A stretch of 64,000 nucleotides of DNA from Cannabis sativa (lineage: Eukaryota; Streptophyta; Magnoliopsida; Rosales; Cannabaceae), in contig NC_083602.1 in assembly GCF_029168945.1 (NCBI RefSeq), positions 91,274,027 to 91,338,026 on the forward strand, written 5' to 3'. Made by a program: the position numbers and the translations under genes. Shown here piece after piece: positions 1 through 11,376 of the stretch; positions within the stretch are counted from its first letter, which is position 1, and the number at the start of each line of letters is the position of its first letter. The notes under the pieces are model-generated. The model saw only the letters and a list, made by a program, of their open reading frames with translations. It was not told the DNA's origin and made no database searches.

Positions 1-296
1 AATTGATTTGAGGAATATAAACGAAAAGATCCAATAAAGAGTTGACATCTTTCATGATAATGATTATGAAGTAACTTTGCATAAAAATATTCAGTTTTTA
101 ATAATATAACCATTGAAAAAACAGCAAAAGAAAGAAAGATGCATAGTAACTTTGCGTAAAAATATTCAAATTTATTACATGATCAGATGCACTAGTAATT
201 TTCAAATTGAAGAAGATATCTTTGCATAGATATATTCAAATATTTGCTATGAATGAATACATTGTGCAGATTGAGAGCAAATCACATCAACATTTA

Positions 297-584
297 GGTG
301 GCGTTTGCTTAGAGGTAATGAAATGGAATGGAAAGGAAAGGAAACAATCTCTATTCCATTCTTTTGTTTGGTTGCATATTAAAATGTTGGAATGTCATTC
401 CAATGGAATGGCCTTTCCACCATTTTGGTAGAATGATAATTCCATTTTGAAATGGATGAAAAAACCGTTCCAATGCATGATGAGAAAAAATTTAATAATT
501 TTTTTATCATTTTTTTTTTATATATTTTAAATTTTATTCTATTCCTATTCCTATGTTTTCATTCCTCCCAACCAAACGTATGTG
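297..584. mobile_element. MITE-like element with imperfect terminal inverted repeats
   Basis: The left end reads ggtggcgtttgcttagagg. The reverse complement of the right end reads cacatacgtttggttggga, so both ends share an xCGTTTGxTTxGxGG core followed by an 'aatgaa' block. The body has alternating attcc/ggaat blocks. This terminal style is common in Tourist/PIF-type MITEs. Only a TTA on the left could be part of a target duplication, so the exact ends are uncertain. Confidence 0.45.
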
Positions 585-1081
585 TTTTCAACTGTGAGTG
601 TTTGTTGAATAATTAATATTTGGTTTGTGTTGTTGTGTTTCTTAAATCATCTTCCAAACCATCTATGGCCTCTAAACGAGGGTTAAGTCTTGTCATTATG
701 ACTTTTTTCAATGCAATTGTTTGTGATTATCAACTTGCAAATTAGAAGATAAGGAAACAAAAAAATATGAGAATCATTGACTTTCTCTATATAGTTTAAT
801 TTAGATTTATTATTAAATGAAAAGAAAAAATAGATTTATAAATCATTTTCTGTGTTTTGAACTATAAAAATTATATACAAAGCAGCTGAATATGCATGCT
901 GATCTAGCTACTACTACTCCATCAAAGAACAACCACCAATCAAATTAAAATTATGATAATAATTTGTTAGAACTTACCAAAAACAAATGACCACTTGCTT
1001 AAAATTGATTAAAGTCAACTAGTTTTGATGTAATTTACAATACAACCAATTATCCAGTGGGATTGACATTAGAAGAGGAAA

Positions 1082-1090
1082 TATATAAAC
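1082..1090 (+). promoter_or_regulatory. Candidate TATA box of the NBS-LRR relic
   Basis: The string tatataaac lies 88 bp before the ATG at 1178, a plausible distance for a core promoter with a short 5' UTR. This is inferred from position and composition only. Confidence 0.35.
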
Positions 1091-1177
1091 ATATATATGT
1101 GTGTGTGGTTAAATGATCCATTTTGTTGTTAGATCATAGAATCCAAATTTGCTGAGCAATATTGAAGAATTAAGAAG

Positions 1178-4100
1178 ATGGGAGATGCTGTTATTTCATT
1201 TGTGATTAGAAGGATTGGAGAGTTGGTACTTTCTGAAACTAAATTCTTGTATGGAGTTGAAGGCCAAGTCGGAAATGCTCAAATCAAGCTTCAATGTATG
1301 AGTGCTTTCTTAGAAGATGCAGATGCTTATATAAGAAATAGTGATGAGAAAATTCTTATGCATTGGAAGATGTTATTGAAACCTACGTCTTCAATGTGGC
1401 TTCTAATAATCATGGAACTATCAGACGTGTACTGAAATGGTGTGTTGGCATTATTGATGTCTACAAAATTGGATCAAAGATAAAGGAAATCAATAGACAA
1501 GGCAGATGAAGCTTCTTCAAGCTATGTCCAAAAGCAAAGACAGTTGAGGCAAGCTTATTCTTATGTTGAAGACAATCATGTTGTTGGATTCGATAAAGAT
1601 ATCCAAGAGTTGGTTGCCCTTTTAACTGAAAAAGAGAACCCTCGTAAGCATAAGGTGATATCTTTATGCGGGATGGGTGGTTTGGGGAAGACAACTCTTG
1701 CTAGAAAGGTCTATCAGCATCCTCAAGTAAGGACTCACTTTGATTGTTATGCTTGGGCCTCAATATCTCAGCAATGTAATAGGCGTGATGTATTGGAAGG
1801 AATTTTATTTGGTTTCACTTCTCCCACCAAAGAAAGAAGAGAAGAAATCAAAAACTTAAGTGATGTTGAATTAGCAAGGGAGCTTCACAACTTTCAGAAA
1901 CAGAATAAATGTTTGGTGGTCCTTGATGATATATGGTTCAAAGAAACTTGGGATCTTCTAAAACATGCATTCCCTACTACTACTCAAGGAGACACACATA
2001 GCAAGATCTTACTCACTACTCGGAAAAATGATGTAGCTTTGCATGCCGATCAACATGGTTACATTCATGAACCTCATTTCCTCAATGAAGAGGAGAGTTG
2101 GGAGCTGTTTCAGAACAAGTACTCTTCTAATGGAACTGATCCATCAAGTAATATACTATACTTCACTCTTTGTAACTCAATCATCATAATAATATTCTTC
2201 TTTTATCTTTGCTACCATTTATATTTATACATATTTTACATGCCTACACATGACATAGTTACCCATATTTATACATATTATTGGTAACTATCTAAATTTC
2301 TAATTCCTATTGGTTCTTCCTTTCATCTATAGAAAAGTACATGTAGCACTAGGGAGATAAAATCTAACTGACAGGTCTCAATATAATTATAATTTATGCA
2401 TATGTTTGACATGATGATCATCCAGTAGTATGTAAGTCTCTATAATTAATGTTTCATTACTTAATAATTGATTTTTTTGTGAATGTTCAATGGATAAATT
2501 CAGACTCAAATGTTGATGAAAAAAGCAAGGAAAAACTAGCACTAGAGATGCTTAGAAAGTGCTCTGGTCTGCCATTAGCTATCATTGTGCTCGCTGGGCT
2601 TCTTTCTAAGAAACACACCTTATATGATTGGGAGCTGATGAAAGAAAATGTAATTCGCTGCATAGGTCAAGGTGATCAACAACATGATGATGATTTGAAA
2701 TACCGTAGTGTTTCGGGGGTGTTAGGCTTGAGTTACAGTGAGTTAACATCTCACTTGAAGCCTTGTTTTTTGTACTTGGCTCGTTACGCTGAAGATGTCA
2801 CCATAAGAGTAAAATGGTTTTGTCATATACTCATTGCAGAAGGTTTTATATGGTTAAGAAGAGGTTGTGTGGAAACTTTGGAGGATGTGGCATATGATTG
2901 GTTGAGTGAGTTGGTGGAGAGGAGCATGATTCAGGTAAAACAAATGAGTTTAAAAGGAAGGATATCCATTCATGATCTCATGAGAGAATTGTGCTTGTCT
3001 AAGGCTCAAGAAGAAAACTTTCTACATTCAATTGATTGTAGGAATCAATGGGAAGAACCAATAGAAACAAATGTACGAAGAGTTTCCATCTATAATAATG
3101 AAAGAAGTAATTATGACATTGTTCCTATGGTTCAAAATATAGATGGCTCTCTGAGATTCTTTGCTCTACATGGGTTAAGAATTGTGTTTGAAAAATGAGT
3201 ATTGAGACATGTATGCAATCACTTTTTGATGCTTAGAGTTTTGATTATTGATGGGATGTTGAGCAATGAAATTTATCTTGCCCAAAGAAATTGGGAATCT
3301 GATCCATCTAAGGTTATTAAGTATTCTTAGTTGGCGGATTGAAAAGATTCCATCTTCTTTTGGCAATTTAAGATGCCTCCAGACTTTGAGAGTAGCAACA
3401 CAGAGTGCTAATATACCAAATTCAATGTGCAAGTTAGAACAGTTGAGGCATCTATATTTTTACACTGATGCAGTTGGTGGTATATTAGTGGGTATTCATA
3501 CCAAGAATCTGGGTCTAAGTGATTTTCTCCAGCTGAAAAGTCTCAATAAATTAGAAATTTCAGTGAATGAAAATTTTGACACATTCTTATACAATCCCCA
3601 AGCTCTCACATTCACTAGTCTTTTTTCTTTAGCAGTGGGAAATTATACGGTTAATAACATAAATATTGTTCCATTGATAAGATTACCAGAATGAAGTTAA
3701 AGTTGTTTAGTCTCAAACTTGAGGATGATCCAATGCCAACATTAGAAAAGCTACCAAAATTAAGAGTCCTTGTCATTGGATATGAAACCTTTATCGGGGA
3801 TGAGATGGCGTGCTCAAGAGGAGGTTTCCCTCGACTTGAATCTCTTCAGCTTATTTTTATGAAAAACTTAAAAGAGTGGAAAGTGGAGATGAGTGCATTG
3901 CCTAGACTTGCCTATTTGTGTATTCATAAATGCTGGACACTGAGGAGTGTTCCAGATGGAGTAAGAAACATTTCTACACTCAATGAAATAAAGATATCTA
4001 ATATGCCTAAGGAATTCAAAGAAAGGATAGAGGAAGGAGGAGAAGATTTCCATAAAGTCAAGCATGATCATGTCCTTTCCTTATACATAAGTACAAGCTT

Positions 4101-4197
4101 CTTTAATCCTGGTTTTTGTCTTTTGGTTTTCTGGTTTATGTTTAGTTATGATTTATTTTATGTTCGTTCTTCCCAAATTTGTAACCAAGATACATAA
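1178..4197 (+). pseudogene. Decayed CC-NBS-LRR (RPP8/RPP13-like) resistance gene
   Basis: A plant intracellular immune-receptor relic. Residues 1-60 from ATG 1178 match the Rx-type coiled coil (AFLEDADAYIRN), after which the frame is lost near 1360 and again near 1505. The NB-ARC domain resumes by 1544: P-loop GMGGLGKTT (about 1670), kinase-2 LVVLDDIW (about 1915), RNBS-B ILLTTR (about 2010). An intron fits at 2151-2501 (gtaata...ttcag). GLPLA, an RNBS-D-like segment and an MHD-like IHDLMREL follow in 2502-3195. A stop at 3196-3198 and shifts near 3270 and 3690 break the LRR region, whose fragments continue to about 4060 (LPKLRVLVIG, FPRLESLQL). Several independent breaks argue against one sequencing error. 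The family usually has about 850-950 residues, so most of the gene is still present. Confidence 0.85.
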
Positions 4198-4310
4198 GCG
4201 AAGGTTAGTAATAAACTTAGGAGGGGGTCAGTCTATAACATATACTAAATATTATCGAAATATATATTGAAAAACTCACTAGAGTGCAATATTATCACAA
4301 TAAACAACTC

Positions 4311-6728
4311 TTATACCAGATAATAAGATGGTGAGGGACATGGTGGATCACTCACTATAACAACACCTTCAAGCATTTGAACAACTCTTCTCATATTTGG
4401 TCTAAGAGAAGGAATTTCTTGAACACACCACATGGACACCATAATATAAAGCTCTAACCTCTTCTTATCACCCAAAACATCAGCTTCATAGTCCACAAGA
4501 ACATCCAATGACCCTTCTCTAAAACAATCATAAGCCCAATCTGTCAATATCTCTTTCCCATCCTCACCAATCTCCATATCCACATTTCTTCTACAACAAA
4601 CAATCTCAAGTAACACCACTCCAAAGCTGTACACATCGACTTTCGAAGTAATGGCCATGTTGTTCCTAAACCACTCTGGTGCAACATACCCTTTTGTCCC
4701 TCTAATGGTTGTGTGTGTATGGCTTTGATTCATCATCAGAAGTTTGGCCAAACCGAAATCTGATATCTTGGGATTGTTGTACTCATCAAGAAGTATGTTC
4801 TGAGGCTTTATATCACAATGAATGATTTGACTCATACACTCTTCATGTAAATATAAGAGCCCTTTTGCAATTCCTAAAGCAAGTTCACATCTTTGATTCC
4901 AACTAGGCTTTATCTCACCGAAAAGAAAGCTTGCTAGAGTGCCATTGCTCAAGAACTCATACACCAACAAATGATTCTTCCCATCATCACAATATCCAAG
5001 TAGGCGAACGAGATTCTTGTGATGTGTTTGGCCAATGGATTTCAATTCAGCCTTGAATTCTCTTTCGCCATCTTTAAGAACCGAACACAGTCTCTTCACA
5101 GCCACTGCAATGCTTGCATTAGTTTGTATGAGAAAGCCTTTGTAAACGATGCCAAAAGCTCCACGTCCTAGCTCGTCTTTGAAATCATTTGTTGCTTCTT
5201 CAAGCTCCTTGTAGCTAAAGCAATGCAAATTCGACTCGGGAACTTCTTGAGGGGGATGAGACCTTTCATTCTTCTTCTTGTGAATGAAGAAAAAACATGT
5301 ACAAATTGCACCAAGTAACATAAAGTTTATACAAACAGAAGTACTTAACATACCCAATAGAACTCTAATCAAACCACTCTGGTTTTTCTTGACAACTTTT
5401 GTTACATGATCATTAGATAAAGTAGTAGAGTTACCTTTTCGAATTTTGATGAAAGCAATAGATGGACGGTTGTGATCAACTCTCCCATTTGATAAGGGAA
5501 ACCTCTTCTTCCAACAAGTTCCTCCTCTAAGAACAGCAACAGCACATAAACAATCATTCAAGCAAGATTCTTTACAAGTTTCTCTTGTTGAAGAAGCTAT
5601 TCTTATGTAATCTGAACCGGGCCAACCAGCATTTCTTAGCTCCACAACATCATATGCATCTTTACCTGAACTAGTTAACTCATCTTCTTTACAGCCTTGA
5701 ATGAAATCTGGTTTACAATTTCCATAACTGTCATTAGGATTGATTAGAGAGTACCCTTTTAAGCACTCACACTTTGGTCTCTTCTCTTTATTGAGTCTGC
5801 AAATGGTATTGTATCCACAAACTCCAATTCCTTCCCAAACAATAGTCGAAAAGCAAATGTCATTCGGTATAGACCAAAGAGGTGTCCAACTCACATTGCT
5901 ACTAAATTTCTTGGGATGAAAATATTGTGTGAAAACCCCATCAAAACTAAGTGTTGCTCGAACATAGTAATCCATTGTTGACACTACTCTTCCTCGAGTT
6001 AGAATCAATCTTTCGCCTTTTCCTATGGAAACATACAAGTAACCCGATTCATCGAAGACTACTTGTGCTGTTGCAGTCCCTTTAGTGATGTTAGTTGCAT
6101 AATAAGGATCATTGGTATAATTAGAAGGCAAGTTTATTGTGTTGAGCACAACATTCCCATCTTCCCTTAACCGAAATTGGAACCTTCCTCTGGAAAAGTT
6201 AGACTCTGATTGATGAGATGAAAGGACTTGTCCTATGTCCAATACTTGACTTGGTAAAATTGTATCTGTTGGATTCTTAAAGCTTTCCCATAACTTCTTT
6301 GAATTGTTACCTTCAAGTACAAAGTTTCCTTCATTACTAATAACACCATTAACAACACTTTCATCAATTGACTCAGATTTCCATAGCTCTTTGCCTTGAG
6401 GAGTTGTGAGAACAAGTCCTGTTTCGGGGGTTAACACCACGTTTGATCTTGCTGCAGCTGGTTTATCTCCATTGGCACACCAAATTATAGTTTTTTCAGG
6501 TATCTTGGCATACCATATGCATAGTAAGAAGAAGATATCATCTTGGTTTTTAAGCTGGTGAAAACCGAAAGCAAACTCGCCATTCTGAGAGAGCCAAGGA
6601 GAAGAATTCTCTGCTGCGAAAAGGGAAGATCCTAAGTTGACTTTGCCATTAATGGTTTGAGCAAGAACTTGGTTTGGTGATGGGAAAAAGAGGAAAAGAA
6701 TGAGAACATGATGAGGAGAAAGAGCCAT
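4311..6728 (-). CDS. G-type lectin S-receptor-like serine/threonine kinase, LECRK3-like (copy 1)
   Basis: An 805-residue, single-exon receptor kinase of the plasma membrane. Visible in order: signal peptide (about 1-23, ending VLAQ); bulb-type mannose-binding lectin domain (about 30-160, with NPTDTILPSQ); Cys-rich EGF-like segment (about 291-338); PAN-like Cys cluster (about 385-406, CKESCLNDCLC); transmembrane helix (about 455-482); and a kinase domain with GRGAFG (521-526), Lys545 in AVAVKRL, HCD at 637-639, DFG at 657-659 and GTKGYVAPEW. HCD in place of HRD marks a non-RD kinase, a class enriched in pattern-recognition receptors. It is the downstream member of a head-to-tail pair with 7726-10176. 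Family relatives act in pathogen, wound and stress perception; the ligand is unknown. Confidence 0.95.
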   Translation of the reverse strand: MALSPHHVLILFLFFPSPNQVLAQTINGKVNLGSSLFAAENSSPWLSQNGEFAFGFHQLKNQDDIFFLLCIWYAKIPEKTIIWCANGDKPAAARSNVVLTPETGLVLTTPQGKELWKSESIDESVVNGVISNEGNFVLEGNNSKKLWESFKNPTDTILPSQVLDIGQVLSSHQSESNFSRGRFQFRLREDGNVVLNTINLPSNYTNDPYYATNITKGTATAQVVFDESGYLYVSIGKGERLILTRGRVVSTMDYYVRATLSFDGVFTQYFHPKKFSSNVSWTPLWSIPNDICFSTIVWEGIGVCGYNTICRLNKEKRPKCECLKGYSLINPNDSYGNCKPDFIQGCKEDELTSSGKDAYDVVELRNAGWPGSDYIRIASSTRETCKESCLNDCLCAVAVLRGGTCWKKRFPLSNGRVDHNRPSIAFIKIRKGNSTTLSNDHVTKVVKKNQSGLIRVLLGMLSTSVCINFMLLGAICTCFFFIHKKKNERSHPPQEVPESNLHCFSYKELEEATNDFKDELGRGAFGIVYKGFLIQTNASIAVAVKRLCSVLKDGEREFKAELKSIGQTHHKNLVRLLGYCDDGKNHLLVYEFLSNGTLASFLFGEIKPSWNQRCELALGIAKGLLYLHEECMSQIIHCDIKPQNILLDEYNNPKISDFGLAKLLMMNQSHTHTTIRGTKGYVAPEWFRNNMAITSKVDVYSFGVVLLEIVCCRRNVDMEIGEDGKEILTDWAYDCFREGSLDVLVDYEADVLGDKKRLELYIMVSMWCVQEIPSLRPNMRRVVQMLEGVVIVSDPPCPSPSYYLV

Positions 6729-7725
6729 GTATTGTTGTGTGTAACTAGTTATGATTTTGGGTTACTTATTACTAATTGTAGACCAAACTCAAGTACAGAT
6801 GGGAGGAACATAACTAACACACACATGAGACTTTTTTGGTCCAAACACAAATCAAAATGAAGAGAAAAATTAACTGCAAAACTCCATTAATTCAATTTCA
6901 ATTTCAAATCAGTAAACAGGTGCTGTCTGCTCAAATTTGTAGCAGTTGAAAAAGGAAAAAAGGGGGTCATGGTCATAAAGTGAAGGTTGAATTTTTGGTG
7001 TTTTACTAGTCTTGATTAAGATAATAAATTCATATGTTAGGATAGTGTTCTAGTGTTCTAGTCTTGATTGGATGCTCTTCATTGAGAAATACTATAAGCA
7101 CCGTGTCTAACACTACCTAATTAGTCGTATTGAGTCTCATATGAATTAATTTAGAATATTGTTATTAGTATGAGTAGTACCTAGTAATACCTTACAATTA
7201 TTAGTAATATTCTTTAAAAATTATTTAATTTATTTATTTCGATATTTAATTATACCAATAATAATATAATACTTAAAAAGGTGCTAGATACCACTAGTAC
7301 CTTTTAGCATTAATCATTAATTACTATTCGCAAGACGACACCTCATAGTAATGTTAAAGATCACTGATACTGGTGCTTAATAGCAATCCTCGTTTAATTT
7401 ATATGATTCATCGTTAGACTTTGTCTTCATGTATAATTATTTGTATCTGTCAACTTCATCTACATGGATGGAAAACATATGTTAACGGTTATTATTAATT
7501 ACAGGTGTAAAGCATTACTCATATATGAATATATTACTCAAAAAAGAAAAAGAAAGACCTCACTTATGCTCCTTTTCATATTTTGAATCAAAACATGTTT
7601 ATACATATAACATTACAAATACCAATGATAACATGTTGAAAGTAGTTTCAACTATATGGACAAACATAAGACAAGTGTAAAATTGACACTAATTTAATTT
7701 TGTTAAGTAAATTTTTGGCCTATCT
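6729..7725. other. Intergenic spacer between the two lectin kinases
   Basis: No gene seen. Bases 6729-7000 are the 5' flank of copy 1 and resemble the 5' flank of copy 2 (10177-10460), so the tandem duplication included promoter sequence. A Mutator-like MITE lies at about 7084-7391. Confidence 0.6.
7084..7391. mobile_element. MITE with gagaaatactat-type inverted ends
   Basis: The left end gagaaatactataagcacc pairs with the reverse complement of the right end, gaggattgctattaagcacc (16-17 of 19-20 positions allowing one gap). The 308-bp body is AT-rich and non-coding. No clear 9-bp target duplication is visible. The ends resemble non-autonomous Mutator-like elements, but the superfamily is an inference. 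Confidence 0.55.
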
Positions 7726-10176
7726 TTAAAATGGTGAGGGGCATGGTGGAGCACTCACTTCAACAACACCTTCAAGCATCTGAACAACTCTCCTCATATT
7801 TGGTCTAAGAGATGGATTTTCTTGAACACACCACATGGAAATCATCACATATATCTCTAACCTCTTCTTATCACCCAAAACATCATCTTCATAATCCACA
7901 AGAACATCCAATGACCCTTCTCTGAAGCAATCATAAGCCCAATCTGTCAATATCGCTTTCCTTTCCTCACCAACTTCCATATCCACATTTCTTCTACAAC
8001 AAACAATCTCAAGTAACACCACTCCAAAGCTATACACATCGACTTTCGAAGTAATGGCTATGTTCCTAAACCACTCCGGTGCAACATACCCTTTTGTCCC
8101 TCTAATGGCTGTATGTGTATGGCTCTGATTCATCATCAGAAGTTTGGCCAAACCGAAATCTGATATCTTGGGAATGTTGTACTCGTCGAGAAGTATGTTT
8201 TGAGGCTTTATATCACAATGTATGATCTGAGTGTTGCACTCCTCGTGTAAATATAAAAGCCCATTTGCAATTCCTAAAGCAAGTTCACATCTTTGAGTCC
8301 AACTAGGCTTTGTGTCACCGAAAAGAAAGTTTGCTAGAGTGCCATTGCTCAAGAACTCGTACACCAACAAACGATTTTCTCCATCATCACAATATCCAAG
8401 TAACCGAACAAGATTCTTGTGATGTGTCTGGCCAATGGCTTTCAGTTCCGCCTTGAATTCTCTTTCGCCATCTATTAGCGTTGGACTTAGTTTCTTCACA
8501 GCCACGGCACTGCTAGCATTAGTTTGTACGAGAAAGCCTTTAAAAACAATGCCAAAAGCTCCACGTCCGAGTTCATCTTTAAAACCGTCGGTGGCTTTTT
8601 CGAGTTCCTTGTAGGTAAAGCAACGCAAATTTGACTCGGGAACTTCTTGTGGAGCAAAAGACCTTTTATTCCTCTTCTTGTAAATGATGAAAAACCCCAT
8701 AGACATTGCAGCAAGTAACATAAAGTTAACACATACCGAAGCACTTAATACACCCAATGTAACTCTCACCAAACCATTCTGGTTTTTCTTGATCACTTCT
8801 GTAAAAGGATTCTTAGATAAAGTAGTAGTGGTAGAGTTACCCTTTCGAGTTTTGATCAAAGCTATAGTTGGATTGCTGTTATTCACTCTCCCATTTGATA
8901 AAGGAAACCTCTTCTTCCAACAGGTTCCATTTCTAAGAATAGCAACAGCACATAAACAATCATCCAAGCAAGATTCTTTGCACATTTCTTTGGTGGAAGG
9001 TGTTATTCTAATGAAATCTGATCCGGGCCAATCAACATTCTTGAGCTCAACAACATCATATGCATCTTTCCCATAACTAGTTATCTCATCTTCTTTGCAG
9101 CCTTGAATGAAATCTGGTTTACAACTTCCATAACTGTCATTTTGGTTGAGTAGAGAGTACCCTTCTAAGCATTCACACTTCGGTCTCTTATTTTTCTTGA
9201 GGCTGCAAATGGCATTGTACCCACAAACTCCAATACCTGCTGAAACAAAGGTTGAGAAACAAATGTTATTTGGTATAGACCAAAGAGGTGTCCAACTCAC
9301 ATTGCTACTAAAGTTCTTGGGATAAAAATAGTGAGTGAAAACTCCATCGAAACTAATTGAAGCTCGAACATAGTAATCCCTTGTTGACACTACTCTTCCT
9401 TGTGTTAAATTGAACCTTTCGCCATTTCCTCTCGAAATATACAAGTAGCCCGTTTCGTTGAAGATTATCTGAGTGGTTGTGGTTATAGTCACCGAATTAG
9501 ACTGTTCATCAGTGAGGTTAGTTGCATAGTAAGGCTCATTAGGATAGTCAGAAGGCAAGTTTATTGTGTTGAGCACAACATTCCCATCTTCCCTTAACCG
9601 AAATTGGAACCTTCCTTTGGAATAGTTAGTCTCTGATTGATGAGATGACAATACCTGTCCTATGTCCATTACTTGACTTGGCAAAATGGTATCTGTTGGA
9701 TTTTCAAAGCTTTCCCATAACTTTTTCGAATTGCTACCTTCAAGGATAAAGTTCCCTTCATTACTCATAACACCATTAGCAACACTTTCATCAACTGACT
9801 CAGATTTCCATAGCTCTTCGCCTTGAGGAGTTGTAAGAGCAAGTCCTGTTTCGGGAGTTAACACCACGTTTGATCTTGCTGCAGCCGGCTTATCTCCATT
9901 AGCACACCAAATTATGGTTTTGTCAGGTATCTTGGCATACCATATGCATAGCAAGAAGAAGATATCATCTTGGTTTCTAAGCTGGCGAAAACCGAAAGCA
10001 AACTCCCCATTCTGAGAGAGCCAAGGTGAAGAATTCTCTGCTGCAAAAAGGGAAGCTCCTAAGTTAACTCTGCCATTACTGGTTTGAGCGAAAACTCGGT
10101 TTGGTGATAGAAAAAAGAGCAAAGAAAAGAAAACAAGATGAGAAGATAAAGCCATTGTTGTTGTCTTTACATTCAA
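7726..10176 (-). CDS. G-type lectin S-receptor-like serine/threonine kinase, LECRK3-like (copy 2)
   Basis: An 816-residue, single-exon paralog of 4311-6728 with the same domain order: signal peptide (ending VFAQ), bulb lectin domain, EGF-like and PAN-like Cys clusters, one transmembrane helix, and a non-RD (HCD) kinase with GRGAFG, AVAVKKL, DFGLAKLL and GTKGYVAPEW. It carries a short Thr-rich extracellular insertion (near VTITTTTQ) that copy 1 lacks, has one residue fewer before AITSKVDVY, and ends PPCPSPF where copy 1 ends PSPSYYLV. Two in-frame ATGs lie at the N terminus (MNVKTTTMALSS). The second aligns with the start of copy 1 and leads straight into the signal peptide, so translation may start eight codons later. 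Open along its whole length. Confidence 0.95.
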   Translation of the reverse strand: MNVKTTTMALSSHLVFFSLLFFLSPNRVFAQTSNGRVNLGASLFAAENSSPWLSQNGEFAFGFRQLRNQDDIFFLLCIWYAKIPDKTIIWCANGDKPAAARSNVVLTPETGLALTTPQGEELWKSESVDESVANGVMSNEGNFILEGSNSKKLWESFENPTDTILPSQVMDIGQVLSSHQSETNYSKGRFQFRLREDGNVVLNTINLPSDYPNEPYYATNLTDEQSNSVTITTTTQIIFNETGYLYISRGNGERFNLTQGRVVSTRDYYVRASISFDGVFTHYFYPKNFSSNVSWTPLWSIPNNICFSTFVSAGIGVCGYNAICSLKKNKRPKCECLEGYSLLNQNDSYGSCKPDFIQGCKEDEITSYGKDAYDVVELKNVDWPGSDFIRITPSTKEMCKESCLDDCLCAVAILRNGTCWKKRFPLSNGRVNNSNPTIALIKTRKGNSTTTTLSKNPFTEVIKKNQNGLVRVTLGVLSASVCVNFMLLAAMSMGFFIIYKKRNKRSFAPQEVPESNLRCFTYKELEKATDGFKDELGRGAFGIVFKGFLVQTNASSAVAVKKLSPTLIDGEREFKAELKAIGQTHHKNLVRLLGYCDDGENRLLVYEFLSNGTLANFLFGDTKPSWTQRCELALGIANGLLYLHEECNTQIIHCDIKPQNILLDEYNIPKISDFGLAKLLMMNQSHTHTAIRGTKGYVAPEWFRNIAITSKVDVYSFGVVLLEIVCCRRNVDMEVGEERKAILTDWAYDCFREGSLDVLVDYEDDVLGDKKRLEIYVMISMWCVQENPSLRPNMRRVVQMLEGVVEVSAPPCPSPF

Positions 10177-11376
10177 CTCAGTAACTACTTATGATTTTGG
10201 TCTCTAAATTTGTGCTCAACTAATCAAAGACCAAACTCAAGTACAGTGGAGTAACCTGGTGATAATGTAACTAAATCAAAAAGAAGATAACTAACACACA
10301 TTTTAAGACTTTTTTGACTTTGTTCAATCAAACACTAATCAAATTCAAACACTGAACACGTAGCAGTTCAGAGAGGAAAAAGAGGGTCATGATCAAATAA
10401 AATATGAAGGTTGAAATTTTGTGTCTCACTAATATTTATTTAGATAATTGTTAAATCACATATTGGAGAAAATTCTAGTAGCATATTTGAATAAGACACT
10501 CAAGTTCTCTGATTGGATTTAGTTATTATTATGATTCATCATGAGACTATGTTTTACACTCAACTATGTTTTTATTATTATTATTATTATACTTTAGGGT
10601 TATTATCCGCGAAACATCCTTATGTTTTAACTTAATAACACTTAACCTCTTGATCTTTTTTTAGTGACAAAACCCCCTTAATTTTGCTTTTTTATACAAA
10701 TTTAAGGCGTCAGCTAAATCTCATCATTAAATACCAACTGGATTGCCACTGAGTGCACTTGTGTATATGTGACATATTTTCAATGGCTTTGAAATTTTGG
10801 TGTCACATGTACACAGATGTACACAGTGATCATCCCAGTTAGCATTTAACAGTGAAATTTAACTAGCGCTTAAAATTTACAAACAAAAATAAAGTTGAGA
10901 GAGTTTTACCACAGAAAAGAAAAAAAAAATGAAAGGAATAAGTGTATAAAAATTAAAACATAAAGAAGTTTCATTGTCAATTACCCTATATTTTAAATAG
11001 GCGTAAAGCATACTCATATATGACTTGTAATTTCAACTATATGAACATAGCCAAAATTGAAAGTTCATGAGCTAAAAATTGAGCCAAAAACATAGCTGGG
11101 AATAGTAAAGTAATACATTTCAAAATAAAGTGTCAAATCAATAATGATGCATAAGAACATAAAGTAGTTAGAAAGCAATAGTATTAAGATTATGATTCAA
11201 GTCCATCAACACAAGAAAAGTTTAGTTGGTTTCAAAAAATGGGGATTGAGCAAGGTTGAACATCTACTTCAATTTCAAATCATTAACAACATGAATAACA
11301 ATCTTAATATTTTTCTTGTTATATACATAATCAAAGAAAGAAAGAAAAAATATCCCTTCTGGCATAGAGTTCTTAC
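10177..11376. other. Intergenic: LecRK 5' flank, foldback element, PPR 3' flank
   Basis: No gene seen. Contents: the 5' flank of the lectin kinase (to about 10460), a (tta)n run at about 10572-10590, a Mutator-like foldback element (10597-10986), then the duplicated 3' flank of the PPR gene (from about 10987), which is repeated at about 18129-18522. Confidence 0.65.
10597..10986. mobile_element. Mutator-like foldback element with 9-bp target duplication
   Basis: The two halves are long imperfect inverted repeats: the left half from gggttattatccgcgaaac pairs with the reverse complement of the right half from gggtaattgacaatgaaac. Pairing continues inward to the tgtgtacatctgtgtacatg region. Flanks are tatacttta (10588-10596) and tatatttta (10987-10995), a 9-bp direct repeat with one mismatch, as expected for Mutator-type insertion. 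Non-coding, 390 bp. Confidence 0.75.

Larger units (their letters stand above)
1..1177. other. AT-rich left flank with short repeats and a MITE-like element
   Basis: No gene is supported here. Three degenerate copies of a unit containing 'taactttgcataaaaatatt' lie at about 70, 145 and 215 (spacing about 70-75 bp). A candidate inverted-repeat element at about 297-584 is listed separately. The last 100 bases form the putative promoter of the NBS-LRR relic. Confidence 0.6.
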
